A DNA stretch of 64,000 nucleotides from Chordibacter sp038110535 (GCA_038110535.1 JAYNJW010000004.1:1-64000); one strand, 5' to 3'. Positions 16,901-25,972 are shown, counted from the stretch's first letter. Made by a program: numbers and translations. Notes: generated by a model not told the origin, from the sequence alone.

Positions 16901-19384
16901 GATGGTGCACCGGTTGAGTTTGATCTTACCGCTACCGATCCCGATGATGAGAACAGTTCATTACTTTGGGAGATCTCTTCACAAGCTTACCACGGGAAAG
17001 TATTAATTCTCGGTCAATCATCAACAGGTTCCACCATATCTTATGCCCCGGACGGTAATTTCAGCGGTTATGATTCTTTTGAGATTATGGTTGCGGAAGA
17101 GCAAGATTCGCTCGCTGCTGACAGAATTATGATTGAATGTTATGTATCTTCGGTGCCTGATCGTCCGAGGTTTGAAACCCGGCCTTTCCCAGGTTTAGCA
17201 CACAATAAGCCATGGATTTATGAAATTCGTGGAATTGATGGAGATCAAAATGATAACCTAACTCTTCAATCGTTGATCAATTTGCCAGATTGGCTCAAGC
17301 TTACTCAAACGGGCAGTCGAACATGGACCTTTAGGGGGCAACCCCCGACTGTGGGTGAAGAAATCCCCATCAGCCTTCGTTTATCGGATCAAAATACCTC
17401 GGTTGATCAAAACTTTACTCTTAAGGTTTTGGAGAGTGTTGAAGACCTGACTTTTATTCAGACCGATCAAATTGATTTGCAGGAAGATGCTGGCTCTGTG
17501 CAGACAAAATATGCAGATATTTACCTGGATGAAGATACGAACTGGAGCATCGATACGCTTGCAGTCAATGCCATCAATGATATCCGCGTCATGTGGGAAG
17601 TTGAACAGGAGCCTGAAAATGGGACCTTTTCCTTTGTCTTGGGAGAAAATGGACTGGTTACCGATTTACTCTATATGCCAAGCCCACATTTTTTCGGTTT
17701 TGATAGAATAGTGCTGAAAGCATTTGATCATTACAGCACGGCACGGGCCGAAATAAATTTTCATATTCAAAGTATCGAAGATCCTCTTTTCTTTTATGAA
17801 TTCCCGACTGGGCTCATTGAAAATGAAAATGAAAAGTATGAACTTTTTCTTTCCTATGAAGACGGGGATGGTCTTGATACCCTAAACGAAATTGAATTTC
17901 TTGGTCTGCCAGCCTGGTTAAAGGTCGAGTCTTATACATCCAATCAATTTAGTGAAACTAAGAGATTGTTTGGAGAACCAAGCGTTGAAGATATTGGTAC
18001 TTCTTCCATTTCCGTGAAGATATCGGATAAAGCTGGAAATCAGGCACAGGCAGATTTTCAAGTAAAAGTAAACTTTTTCAATACACCACCCGTGCCAACC
18101 CCCCAGGCAATTTCCACGAGTTTTATGGAGGATAGTTATACTGCCAGCTCTCCAAAGAGGTGGATAAACTTTTTTTCCGTGTCCGATCAAGAAACTAGCA
18201 CTGACGAACTTATTTGGTCTATTGCCTCTCCTCCTCTTCATGGGCGTGCACGAATCGATGAAAGCGGACTTGAAGCCTCTTACTACCCAGATGCAAATTT
18301 TTCAGGAGATGACTTCTTTCAAATCGGTGTCATGGATCGTGGAGGAACCAACAATTCCTTGCCCAGGCAGGCTTTTATTCCAGTCACTATCACCGTACTA
18401 CAGGAAAACGATTTGCCGGTTTTTCAGACTTCTCCTCCATCTGATTCTCAGGATTCCTTTTCGACGACTTGGAATGATGAAAGAGATTATTCATACGAAG
18501 TATCAGTTTTGGATTCGGATTGGCCGTGGCAGGGTCATCCTTCTTTATCCTTGCGTTCATCACTTCCTACCTGGGCTTCATGGAAAATATTAGGAAATGG
18601 GAAGGCTCTAATCAGCGGTTCGCCCAAATGGTTTCACCAAGGAAATTACTCGTTTTCGATTGTTGCACGAAGTGGGAGTGATGAGATTGTGCAAAACTTC
18701 GACTTGGCTATTCTCGTGGATGACTATCCTCCAAGAGTGCAAAATTCATCTAACGAATTGATTTACAAGAAAGTACAATTATATGTCGTTGAGGATGGAA
18801 GCTTGGAAGATGTAAGAGATACTGTGCTGGGATTACGGGCATTTAATCCCGACAAAGTGGCGGGAGAAACCCTAAGATGGTTGCCCTACAAAAAACCCAC
18901 TAGTGGAGGGGATATCTCGCTTTCCTCATACTTGGACGAAGATAAAATCTTTGCTAAGATATCTGAATTTGAGTACGAGATACCAAAACATTTCAATGGT
19001 ATCGACCACTTTTCCTTGATGGTGGATGAGGGGGATCGACAAACCGAAGTTCCCTTTGAGATTAATGTTAAATCGATTCCTGACCCTCCAGAATTTTTAG
19101 AGAAGGGACCGGTTTCATGGAGCGTCGCAAGTGGCAGTTATATTGAAAAGGTAATCCTAGCCAAAGATCCGGACGGTCAGACGATCGACTTTAAACTCCT
19201 CTATCCCTCAAATCATTCTAAATGGTTGACCATAAAATCGGAGAATAATCAAGCGTCTGGACCTTCAGTTAAAATTGGTGGTATCGTCCCCCAAGGTTAT
19301 GACAGTGAATCATTTACCTTGATTGCATCTGATCCTACCGGAAGGTTTTCCCTCTTAGAAATTATAATTTCAGCCAGCCTCTAA
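13991..19384 (+). CDS. Giant secreted FG-GAP and cadherin/Ig-like repeat protein
   Basis: A 1797-residue protein, probably exported. The longest frame begins at TTG 13991, but a hydrophobic signal-like stretch LRLLFLLCWGCHLTMAQ lies at about residues 43-59, so the true start may be a TTG near 14117. Residues about 177-480 hold FG-GAP/integrin-like beta-propeller repeats (FGYALSSVRDHIVVGAPGED near 334, FGHAVSLTEDLVFVGAPNGD near 387, FGQNIHILGNFVFISAPRDG near 445). From about 540 to the end alternate putative Ig (He_PIG) units such as LPSWLAFDGVRRIFGKP and cadherin-like units such as YAPDGNFSGYDSFEI. No sorting signal or membrane anchor is visible at the C-terminus. The role is likely adhesion or matrix binding. 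Confidence 0.85.
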   Translation: MSLNTASQFVLQLNCIHCKSVFIFLNKFLVSTEFLTAGVIKSLRLLFLLCWGCHLTMAQLEETFLFEWNDSEEAFYHLGEASPNLTLYEHCLYRFDSTGGEFSITELNSSLYGGMELFQNSINGAGEYILFSPDQNTPRSLIYQNLAFPTHKGTIFIKAYEDRAFLKMDEVQNFARFGSKVLVTNDSDIFASAPGWGDNEGLISKYSLKEDGNYSLDYNISSPTLSSLFWGSSIFYDPNASKLFMGVPNADNYAGAFYDYSLQGDSISKVLEGDNMGDMHGWSSSSSRDKIFIGSLAVLDALGGYVSVLNSSVSPASFLYDLRASTAQFGNEFGYALSSVRDHIVVGAPGEDDLIREDSGAVYLFKLDENSVMSSKILPSNRNNGDRFGHAVSLTEDLVFVGAPNGDGITANSGLVYVFSYDSENLDSAEVFQILPPVAVSGMKFGQNIHILGNFVFISAPRDGGLGAVYIFKKARNSLSWGHVNTLSLEQFSTDLSLPENITVAVNQGMMVIGLEEESSGHPSSGALEVLYNPAWDKVTVPSLPPFFENNDIVEVHATEDQVDPVTVDFNASVADFYSNQIAWEIKSLNESVAAEHFDINTTTGIFLFNLPQDLFGTTSFEVSAIYESQKYSHFFDVRIEAREDPPRFTDFTSADGSVHLLPQATVNEMFHFAFNATDPDADTLSLSLLSGQLPNGLVIDGLSVLGVPSSDGNFTFSLGLSDGLNEVSQSFKIEVFPSNAPPEVFFLGEKLLVSDALNFEFSENFSLTEWQETLSSLNIQDLDSEEISIEVLAYPFHGYLIVTDQFETFEQSLIRYTPKFNFSGNDSFSLRFADKHPASPKHFDLTFNLIIASENSAPFVTSEDPPVAVPEGQYFEHVFDVFDAEEDYYTLSFQNLPSWLAFDGVRRIFGKPGQSDFDEEGNSFFISVSDQWGSTFTKKLEIGITPLNYPPLIQYFDANVDQISLNVIEDGAPVEFDLTATDPDDENSSLLWEISSQAYHGKVLILGQSSTGSTISYAPDGNFSGYDSFEIMVAEEQDSLAADRIMIECYVSSVPDRPRFETRPFPGLAHNKPWIYEIRGIDGDQNDNLTLQSLINLPDWLKLTQTGSRTWTFRGQPPTVGEEIPISLRLSDQNTSVDQNFTLKVLESVEDLTFIQTDQIDLQEDAGSVQTKYADIYLDEDTNWSIDTLAVNAINDIRVMWEVEQEPENGTFSFVLGENGLVTDLLYMPSPHFFGFDRIVLKAFDHYSTARAEINFHIQSIEDPLFFYEFPTGLIENENEKYELFLSYEDGDGLDTLNEIEFLGLPAWLKVESYTSNQFSETKRLFGEPSVEDIGTSSISVKISDKAGNQAQADFQVKVNFFNTPPVPTPQAISTSFMEDSYTASSPKRWINFFSVSDQETSTDELIWSIASPPLHGRARIDESGLEASYYPDANFSGDDFFQIGVMDRGGTNNSLPRQAFIPVTITVLQENDLPVFQTSPPSDSQDSFSTTWNDERDYSYEVSVLDSDWPWQGHPSLSLRSSLPTWASWKILGNGKALISGSPKWFHQGNYSFSIVARSGSDEIVQNFDLAILVDDYPPRVQNSSNELIYKKVQLYVVEDGSLEDVRDTVLGLRAFNPDKVAGETLRWLPYKKPTSGGDISLSSYLDEDKIFAKISEFEYEIPKHFNGIDHFSLMVDEGDRQTEVPFEINVKSIPDPPEFLEKGPVSWSVASGSYIEKVILAKDPDGQTIDFKLLYPSNHSKWLTIKSENNQASGPSVKIGGIVPQGYDSESFTLIASDPTGRFSLLEIIISASL

Positions 19385-19390
19385 GAAAAA

Positions 19391-21310
19391 TTAGACGATA
19401 TTCACAGGGGCTAACTTTTGACTTAAGTTATCCATGTCTATGTGAGCAACGACTTCAGCCAGGATACTACCAGGGTCTAACTTATAATTTTCTCTGAGCG
19501 AAGAGGTTTCACTCCCATGTGGAATGTATTCGTCTGGCCAGCCAAGCCTAACCACCTGCGTTTGTAATCCCTCTTCATTGATGGCTTCGAGAACCGCAGA
19601 TCCAAACCCTCCGGCAACAACATTATCCTCAAGGGTAATAATTTTACTATGCGTTTTGGCATGTTGGAGAATAAGGCTTTTGTCGAGTGGTTTAATGAAT
19701 CGAGCATTCACCACTGAGATTTTCAGTCCATGACTTTTTTCGACCTGTTCAGAAATTGTCTCTGCCAAAGAGACGAAATCTCCCAGTGCCCAAATGGAGA
19801 TCTGTTCCCCATCCACCAGCAATTCCGCTTTCCCAAGCTCGATGGCTCGATCGTTCTTCCACGGTTTTGTTTTTTTACTAGATCCTCGCGGATACCGGAT
19901 AAAGGTTGGAGATTCCAGCTGAATAGCAAATTCCAACATTGGACCCAGTTCATTTGTGTCAGATGGTTGCATAATTACACTGTTAGGAACACACCTTAAG
20001 TAAGATAAATCAAACAATCCATGATGAGTGGGACCATCGTTGGGAGAGAGTCCAGCTCGATCCAAACAGAAAGTAACAGGGAGGTTTTGCAAGCAAACAT
20101 CATGAATGATTTGATCGTAGGCCCTTTGCAAAAAGGTTGAATAAATTGCACAAACTGGAAGCATGCCCTTGGCTGCCATTCCGGCAGCCATGAGAACGGC
20201 ATGTTCCTCCGCAATTCCTACATCAAAAAAGCGGTCTGGGAATGATTGGCTCAACCGGTCCAGACCAGTCCCACTGGGCATGGCGGCAGTTATACCAACA
20301 ACTTTTGGGTTTTTTTGGGCAATTTGGACGAGTGAGAGTCCGAAGGCATCTTGGTATTTCAGGTCATGGGTAGAACTGGAATAGGTGGAACCATTTTGTT
20401 GGAGATCAAACGGGCCAGATCCATGCCATTTTTCCGGTTCATTGACCGCGGCGGGGAAACCTTTGCCTTTCTGGGTAAGGAGGTGGAGCACGATGGGTTC
20501 CTCTGATTGCTTGGCAAACTCGAAAAATTTGACCAGAGAGGAAATATCATGCCCGTCAATCGGGCCGAGATATCTTAACCCAAGTTTTTCAAAAATACTT
20601 GAAGGTGCGAGCAGTTCTTTGGTGTCTCTCTTAGCTTTTGAAATAAATTTAATCAGAGAATTTCCTCCAGGAAATTGGTTGAGGAACTTTTCCGCATCCC
20701 GATGAATTCTTGTGTAAATGGGATTGGTAATAAGTTCATTGAAATATTTCGAAAAGGCTCCAACATTTTGAGCAATCGACCATTTGTTATCATTGATAAT
20801 GAGGATGAAACGCTTGGTGGTGGATGCGATATTGTTTAAGGCTTCAAGCGTTATCCCACAGGTAAACGCAGCATCTCCAGCGATAGCGACCACATGATTT
20901 TTTTCACCTTTCAAATCTCGTGCTGCACACATACCAAGAGCAGCAGAAAGTGCGGTTCCTGCATGCCCTGCACCGAAAGAATCATGAATACTTTCTTCCC
21001 TGGAAAGGAAACCACTATATCCTCCAGATTGTCTTAACTCATCAAAGAAATCATTATTTCTACCCGTTAGAAGTTTGTGCACATAACCTTGGTGAGAAAC
21101 ATCCCATAAAAAGGAATCATCAGGAGAATTGAAGGCTAAATGCAAGGCAACCGTTAGTTCAACGACTCCAAGGTTTGGACCAACATGTCCACCATTGCGA
21201 GAAGTTACCGCAATAATACGGTCCCGAATTTCTTGGCAAAGAATATCGAGGTCTTCTTGGTTGAATCCCTTAAGATCACTGGGGTGGTTTATTTTTTCAA
21301 GCATCTTCAT
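19391..21310 (-). CDS. dxs: Dxs, 1-deoxy-D-xylulose-5-phosphate synthase
   Basis: Thiamine-diphosphate enzyme that condenses pyruvate and glyceraldehyde 3-phosphate in the first step of the MEP isoprenoid pathway. Seen are SHQGYVHKLLTGR near residue 54, the TPP motif GDAAFTCGITLEALNN ending with the conserved Asn pair, IINDNKWSIAQNVGA, HGSGPFD, and the transketolase-type Glu in GIAEEHAVLMAAGMAAKG. DRAGLSPNDGPTHHGLFD is the substrate-binding stretch; most Dxs proteins have DRAG(L/I)VG-DG here. I chose ATG 21310, overlapping the end of xseB by 14 bases and giving 639 residues; the longer frame to 21391 adds a tail without similarity. It ends seven bases from the convergent giant protein gene. 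Confidence 0.95.
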   Translation of the reverse strand: MKMLEKINHPSDLKGFNQEDLDILCQEIRDRIIAVTSRNGGHVGPNLGVVELTVALHLAFNSPDDSFLWDVSHQGYVHKLLTGRNNDFFDELRQSGGYSGFLSREESIHDSFGAGHAGTALSAALGMCAARDLKGEKNHVVAIAGDAAFTCGITLEALNNIASTTKRFILIINDNKWSIAQNVGAFSKYFNELITNPIYTRIHRDAEKFLNQFPGGNSLIKFISKAKRDTKELLAPSSIFEKLGLRYLGPIDGHDISSLVKFFEFAKQSEEPIVLHLLTQKGKGFPAAVNEPEKWHGSGPFDLQQNGSTYSSSTHDLKYQDAFGLSLVQIAQKNPKVVGITAAMPSGTGLDRLSQSFPDRFFDVGIAEEHAVLMAAGMAAKGMLPVCAIYSTFLQRAYDQIIHDVCLQNLPVTFCLDRAGLSPNDGPTHHGLFDLSYLRCVPNSVIMQPSDTNELGPMLEFAIQLESPTFIRYPRGSSKKTKPWKNDRAIELGKAELLVDGEQISIWALGDFVSLAETISEQVEKSHGLKISVVNARFIKPLDKSLILQHAKTHSKIITLEDNVVAGGFGSAVLEAINEEGLQTQVVRLGWPDEYIPHGSETSSLRENYKLDPGSILAEVVAHIDMDNLSQKLAPVNIV

Positions 21311-21536
21311 GGGAGGGAGTGGATTTATGATTCGATGCTTCTTTAATTTGCAATTCTGCCAGTTCGAGCCTTTTTCTACAGTTGGCAACAATTCGGATTC
21401 CTTGCTGGTAATTGTTCACCATATCTTCCAGGGTGACATTTCCCTTTTCAGACTCGGACACAAGAGTCTCGAGTGAGCGCAAAGATTGTTCAAAGTCAAA
21501 TTCTTCAGGATTTTGGTCAGTCACCATTCTCATCAT
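21297..21536 (-). CDS. xseB: XseB, exodeoxyribonuclease VII small subunit
   Basis: A 79-residue protein matching the small subunit of exonuclease VII, which together with XseA degrades single-stranded DNA into acid-soluble oligonucleotides. The body FDFEQSLRSLETLVSESEKG, then NVTLEDMVNNYQQGIRI and CRKRLELAELQI, is diagnostic and the length is right. ATGs at residues 1, 2 and 4 are all possible starts. Its 3' end overlaps the dxs start, an arrangement (xseB-dxs) common in bacteria. xseA is not in the window. Confidence 0.92.
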   Translation of the reverse strand: MMRMVTDQNPEEFDFEQSLRSLETLVSESEKGNVTLEDMVNNYQQGIRIVANCRKRLELAELQIKEASNHKSTPSHEDA

Positions 21537-21632
21537 TATGACAATATTATGGGCTCTAGCAAACTTAGAAGATGCTTGGGTCGAGGGTAGACAGGATGGG
21601 AAATTTGCAATAGAGATGAATGGTTTATTCCA

Positions 21633-22892
21633 ATGACAATTTTACAAAGCATCCTTGTTCTTCTCCTCTTCTCAAAATTGATCTGCGAGCTTTTTCTTGG
21701 CTTCCTCAATCTAAATAAAATAAGGCAAAATAAATCTTCTGTGCCTAGTTGCGTGCTTGATTACATGAGCCAGGAAGAATGGGAAAAATGCTCAAATTAT
21801 ACCCGAGCCAAAACATATTTTGCTGGGTTTGAAAATCTCTTTAGCTTTTTGCTTACCACACTGGTATTACTCATTTTGCTGCCTCTTTACTTGAAGGAGT
21901 GGTCTTTGGCCTTCGGTACGGGGATTTGGGAAGCATCTATCCTCACTGCTGCTTTTCTTTTATTGATTCAACAGTTTGGGTTGCCTTTTGATTGGTACCA
22001 ACAGTTCAGGCTTGAAGATAAATTCGGGTTCAACAACCAAACGAAATTTCTATGGATATCAGACAAGAGTAAAGAATTCATTCTCGGGTGTTTCTTGCTT
22101 ACCATGGTTTTCGCACTGCTTCATTTCCTTTACACCCAACTCTCACAGATTTCCCCGAATTATTGGTGGGTTTTTGCATTCCTGACCTTATTTCTTTTCC
22201 AGTTGGCTCTCATGGTCTTGTGGCCAAGGTTTATTATCCCTTTATTTAATACATTAAAACCCTTGGAGGATGAAGATTTACGTCAAGAATTGCATGCTCT
22301 TTCTGACAAAACTGGTTTCAAAACGAAAGAAATTCAAGTGATTGACGGGAGCAAAAGATCCTCTCATTCCAATGCTTTTTTTACAGGCTTTGGAAAATTT
22401 CGAAAAATTGTTCTTTATGATACGCTGATCAATCAAATGAACCAAAAAGAGATTGTTGCGGTTGTTGCTCATGAAATTGGTCATTACAAACTAGGTCATA
22501 TTCCTAAACGATTGGCTTATTCATTTGTTATGGGTCTTGTTTTTTTCTGGATTCTTGCACAGCTTGTACAGGCTCCTTGGTTTGCTGAACAACTCAACAT
22601 TCCTATTTCCTTTGCAGGCGAAATAAATCCTGTTTTGTTGGCCTTCCTTTTATTTGGAGGGTGCATATCTTTCTGGTTTAGCCCAGTTTCCAACTATTTT
22701 TCTCGCAAGCACGAATTCGAAGCAGATGACTATGCTGTTTTGTCTACCGGATCATCCCTTCCTTTATCCAATGCCCTAAAAAAGCTAAGTGTGAAAAATC
22801 TTAGTTATCCATTACCTCACCCTTGGGTTTCATTTTTTTACCACTCGCACCCAAGTTTGCCTGAGCGAGAGTTAAATATTAGCAAACATTGA
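21633..22892 (+). CDS. Ste24/M48-family membrane metalloprotease
   Basis: A 419-residue integral membrane zinc protease of the M48A (Ste24, CAAX prenyl protease 1-like) type. It has about seven hydrophobic segments. The zinc motif is VVAHEIGHYKLGH near residue 280, and the third ligand Glu is in KHEFEADDYAV near 365. The segment PLFNTLKPLEDEDLRQEL precedes the catalytic domain as in yeast Ste24. In bacteria such proteases are thought to act on membrane or misfolded proteins. It is divergent from xseB with 96 bases between and convergent with the VanZ-like gene, 19 bases downstream. Confidence 0.9.
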   Translation: MTILQSILVLLLFSKLICELFLGFLNLNKIRQNKSSVPSCVLDYMSQEEWEKCSNYTRAKTYFAGFENLFSFLLTTLVLLILLPLYLKEWSLAFGTGIWEASILTAAFLLLIQQFGLPFDWYQQFRLEDKFGFNNQTKFLWISDKSKEFILGCFLLTMVFALLHFLYTQLSQISPNYWWVFAFLTLFLFQLALMVLWPRFIIPLFNTLKPLEDEDLRQELHALSDKTGFKTKEIQVIDGSKRSSHSNAFFTGFGKFRKIVLYDTLINQMNQKEIVAVVAHEIGHYKLGHIPKRLAYSFVMGLVFFWILAQLVQAPWFAEQLNIPISFAGEINPVLLAFLLFGGCISFWFSPVSNYFSRKHEFEADDYAVLSTGSSLPLSNALKKLSVKNLSYPLPHPWVSFFYHSHPSLPERELNISKH

Positions 22893-22911
22893 CCGAACCT
22901 TTGAAAAAAAC

Positions 22912-23373
22912 TTACCGGTTTAGAAGAGAGAGATTTTTCAGGCAAAAGCAGTGAACAAGCAAGGCAAGCGATACTCCAGATAGATTCATGGAAATATCAC
23001 CGACCGAAGGAAATCTCTGGGGAATATAAAATTGAGTCAATTCATTGGCTACGGCAAAAAAAACAGAAAGGAAGATCGTCCAGAAAAGGTTAGCGCCATT
23101 TTGTGTCCTTCTTCGGATGAACCAAGCCCACAACCATGCAAAGACAAAAAAAAGGGGAAAATGACTTAAATCTTGTAGCCAGTAGGGATAATCAAAAATG
23201 CCTTCAGATAACTGAATCCAAAAGGTATGAACATCTGCATTCTTTAAGGTGTCCGCTTTGGGGAATCCTGTTAGAACTTGTATGAAAAAAGTATAAACTA
23301 GGGGAACAGTTATCCACAAAATCGAGTCTTTCGGGGCAAGAATCCAGTTTATTCTTTTACAATTCAACCACAT
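22912..23373 (-). CDS. VanZ-like membrane protein
   Basis: A 153-residue inner-membrane protein with four hydrophobic segments. DLSHFPLFFVFAWLWAWF near the middle and ANELTQFYIPQRFPSVGDIS followed by a short hydrophobic tail match the VanZ-like domain, whose conserved core is E-x-x-Q-x-x-x-x-x-R-x-x-x-x-x-D. The family includes teicoplanin-resistance VanZ, but most members are uncharacterised, so a resistance role should not be assumed. It is convergent with the M48 gene and divergent from the FmdB-like gene (50 bases). Confidence 0.82.
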   Translation of the reverse strand: MWLNCKRINWILAPKDSILWITVPLVYTFFIQVLTGFPKADTLKNADVHTFWIQLSEGIFDYPYWLQDLSHFPLFFVFAWLWAWFIRRRTQNGANLFWTIFLSVFFAVANELTQFYIPQRFPSVGDISMNLSGVSLALLVHCFCLKNLSLLNR

Positions 23374-23423
23374 TGCTATCTGCTTAAAAGTATTCTATTT
23401 TCTGTAATTAGATATATAACAAC

Positions 23424-23987
23424 ATGCCGATTTACGAATTTTACTCGCCCAAAACTAATAAAATTTATTCCTTTTATTCCCGTAGACTGACCAAGACTGA
23501 TGAAATTCCTCACTGTCCTGACGGAAAGGATTTCGAGATGCAAAAACTAATCAGTGGGTTTTCCATAACAGGTAGTAATGCCAATGATGAAAACCTACAA
23601 GATGATTTTGAGGAGGGGAAAGAATTGGATCCGTTTTCCCGACTAAATGAAAACCAATCTGCACAAGTGATGAGGGAAATGGAACGTGCCATGAGTGGGA
23701 TGGACGATGAAAATCCGGATCCGCGCCAGATGGGGGCCCTGATGCGGCGTATGTGTGAGATGACTGGAGAGAAGATGGACGGGGTGATGGAGGAAGTGGT
23801 AAGAAAGCTCGAAGAGGGGGCAAATCCGGAAGAATTAGAAGAAAGAATGGATGGGGTGATGGAAGACCAGGATGATGGGCAAGGTACGATGGAAAATTCT
23901 TCGGTCCATTCGCATTTACAAAAGATCAGAAAAAGATTTTTAACCCGGGATCCTGAGCTCTATGAGATGAATGACTTTCTCCCTTAA
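23424..23987 (+). CDS. FmdB-like protein with degenerate zinc ribbon
   Basis: A 187-residue soluble protein. The opening MPIYEFYSPKTNKIYSFY mirrors the FmdB regulatory-protein family, whose members begin MPIYEY-C-x-C-G and form a small zinc ribbon. Here the ribbon cysteines are replaced, leaving a single Cys in PHCPDG, so zinc binding at that site is unlikely. The rest is acidic and helical with repeated RMDGVMEE and KMDGVMEE segments around residues 120-150. Function is unknown. It is followed after 14 bases by the lipoprotein gene on the same strand. Confidence 0.75.
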   Translation: MPIYEFYSPKTNKIYSFYSRRLTKTDEIPHCPDGKDFEMQKLISGFSITGSNANDENLQDDFEEGKELDPFSRLNENQSAQVMREMERAMSGMDDENPDPRQMGALMRRMCEMTGEKMDGVMEEVVRKLEEGANPEELEERMDGVMEDQDDGQGTMENSSVHSHLQKIRKRFLTRDPELYEMNDFLP

Positions 23988-24001
23988 TCAATTTTTTACC
24001 T

Positions 24002-24409
24002 ATGCGACCGTTCATCCTTTTCTGTATTTTGGTTCAGTTTGGCTGTGACTATAACCCAAGCGGTCCATCGAACGATTGGAATGGAACGGATGCTGAATTT
24101 CTTGATTCATTTAAGCTGGTCGATGGGCAGGAATCGAATGATTCATTTTTGCTGGTTGAAAAAAACTCCGGTGAACCATTCACGGGAGAAGTCAGCAGAA
24201 ATAAACAAGACCGAGTAACAACACAGAGTTTTTCAGGTGGGCTTTTGAATGGTCAAAGTATAAAGACATCCCCGGACGGATCCTGGGTGGAAGCCAACTA
24301 TGTCAATGGGCAACTCCATGGAGATATGATATTCTTCGATTCCGATGGGAAAATAAGGTCGGTCATGAGCTACCGGGAGGGGAAACGAGTCATTTCCCAA
24401 CCGGATTAG
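24002..24409 (+). CDS. Lipoprotein with MORN-type repeats
   Basis: A 135-residue putative lipoprotein. It begins RPFILFCILVQFGCDYNP, a short signal peptide ending in the lipobox VQFGC, so Cys15 should be lipidated after cleavage by signal peptidase II. The mature part has YwqK/MORN-like strands, SFSGGLLNGQSIKTSPDGSW and NYVNGQLHGDMIFFDSDGK, where G-x-L-(N/H)-G recurs. Such proteins are often surface or envelope proteins of unknown role. Its stop codon abuts the convergent histidine kinase stop with no intergenic base. Confidence 0.8.
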   Translation: MRPFILFCILVQFGCDYNPSGPSNDWNGTDAEFLDSFKLVDGQESNDSFLLVEKNSGEPFTGEVSRNKQDRVTTQSFSGGLLNGQSIKTSPDGSWVEANYVNGQLHGDMIFFDSDGKIRSVMSYREGKRVISQPD

Positions 24410-25972
24410 CTATCGCTCCTCTGACCTAGGGTCCGAGGGAAGATAAAAGAAAAATGTGGTCCCTTTTCCCGGCTTGGAATTAAACCCGATAATGCCCTTA
24501 TGGTCTTCCACAAATAATTTGCAATTGTACAGACCAAACCCGGATCCAGCATGCGAGCTTTTGGTGGTAAAAAAAGGATCAAATATTTTGTCAAAAATAT
24601 CTTCCGTAATGCCCGATCCGTTATCCGAAATGATGATCTCGGCACCCGCCTTGGGGACTTTAGTTTTTTCTCCTAAATGATTAGCAGTCAGGGTATCACC
24701 AGGCACTAATTTTCTTAAGCTTATCTTTATTTTACCTTTTTTTTCAATTACATCACGAGCATTGATGATTAGGTTCAGGATGACTTGTCTAAAACCAGTT
24801 TCCTCAATGAAAGCATAAATGGGATCTTTGGCAAAATGAGTTACAATTTTGGCACTAGGGGGTAATAAAATTCCGACCAAATCCATTTGATCGCCCAATA
24901 AGGTGGCTAGATTGTGATGAGACCGAACCGCTGGCTTATCCCGGTGAAGATCGATGATTCGACGAACTAATTTTTGAGCCTGGAGAGCACTCTTCTTAAT
25001 TTGACCCATTCCATTTGCCATCGGGTCGTCCTTTTTCATCATCGAATAATAAAGTTCACTAATCGAAAAAATGCCTGCCATCAAATTACTGAAATCATGA
25101 ACCAGTCCGTTGGTCAGAGTGGTTAAGCCTTCTCGCCAGACTGAGTTGGTCAGACGGTGTTCCGCAATTGCTTGTCGGGTAATATCGATAAAAACCCCAT
25201 CAAACCCTAGGATTTTATTGGTTGCGGTGATAATAGGGGTTCTCACATCCAGAAGATAGACAATTTTATCAGCTGGTGGAGTGTGCACTCTGTAACTCAA
25301 ACTGAAGGTTTCCCCGATGTTCTCATGAGATTTTAACTCTCTCTGAAAATATTCTCGGTCTTGGTCGGAAATTTTTTCAAGGAATAGACCGCCATTTCTG
25401 TACATTTCTTTGAAATCAAAGGGAAAAAGCCTCTGCACCCCTCTGGACAAATAACTAAATGTCATGTCCGGTCTTTGGGTAAAAAAGATGCCAGGAAAAT
25501 TACTAACATAGTCAGATAAGCGACTTTCCGCTTTTTGTAGGCGTATCAGGGTATTTGCCAGAGCCCGCGGGTCTTTCATTAAATCCCCTAGGAATGCTTT
25601 TTTGAGTGATTCATGAGGGGCAAGGGCAGGGGAGAGGGATAAAACCCCCATCGATTCATATTTGCAATATGCCAAGGCGACACCCAGCGATGATTCAGCT
25701 TCGTTGGAAGAAATAGGAAGAAATTTTTCGAAGGATTCTCGAAAGAATTTTTTATCGAGAACGAGCTTCCAGGAAGGATCCAGTGCAGTCATTAATTGGT
25801 AAAAACTACGACCGGACAGGCTTTCCGGGGATTCACCAACCCATGAACTAAACGAATCCATTGAATGGAGGATATTCCCGTCCTTGTCCAGGGCGACTTG
25901 GCTAATCTCGAAGTTGGGTATTTTCAATTGCTCTCTTATGATATCGAAAATTTTAATTGTCTTGGCAATCAT
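24410..25972 (-). CDS. Orphan NtrB-type PAS sensor histidine kinase
   Basis: A 520-residue soluble kinase without membrane segments. The first ~80 residues and about 150-270 look like PAS domains (FEISQVALDKDGNILHSMDS; DGVFIDITRQ ending the second). The phospho-acceptor motif is GLVHDFSNLMAG near residue 294. The catalytic core has the N box VILNLIINARDVIEK, the G1 box IISDNGSGITEDIFDKIFDP, the F box FFTTKSSHAGSGFGLY and the G2/G3 region. The class resembles NtrB/FlrB/FleS/FlgS kinases that feed sigma-54 activators. It is divergent from flgB, whose promoter is sigma-54 type, so a flagellar role is likely. No response regulator lies beside it. Confidence 0.88.
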   Translation of the reverse strand: MIAKTIKIFDIIREQLKIPNFEISQVALDKDGNILHSMDSFSSWVGESPESLSGRSFYQLMTALDPSWKLVLDKKFFRESFEKFLPISSNEAESSLGVALAYCKYESMGVLSLSPALAPHESLKKAFLGDLMKDPRALANTLIRLQKAESRLSDYVSNFPGIFFTQRPDMTFSYLSRGVQRLFPFDFKEMYRNGGLFLEKISDQDREYFQRELKSHENIGETFSLSYRVHTPPADKIVYLLDVRTPIITATNKILGFDGVFIDITRQAIAEHRLTNSVWREGLTTLTNGLVHDFSNLMAGIFSISELYYSMMKKDDPMANGMGQIKKSALQAQKLVRRIIDLHRDKPAVRSHHNLATLLGDQMDLVGILLPPSAKIVTHFAKDPIYAFIEETGFRQVILNLIINARDVIEKKGKIKISLRKLVPGDTLTANHLGEKTKVPKAGAEIIISDNGSGITEDIFDKIFDPFFTTKSSHAGSGFGLYNCKLFVEDHKGIIGFNSKPGKGTTFFFYLPSDPRSEER

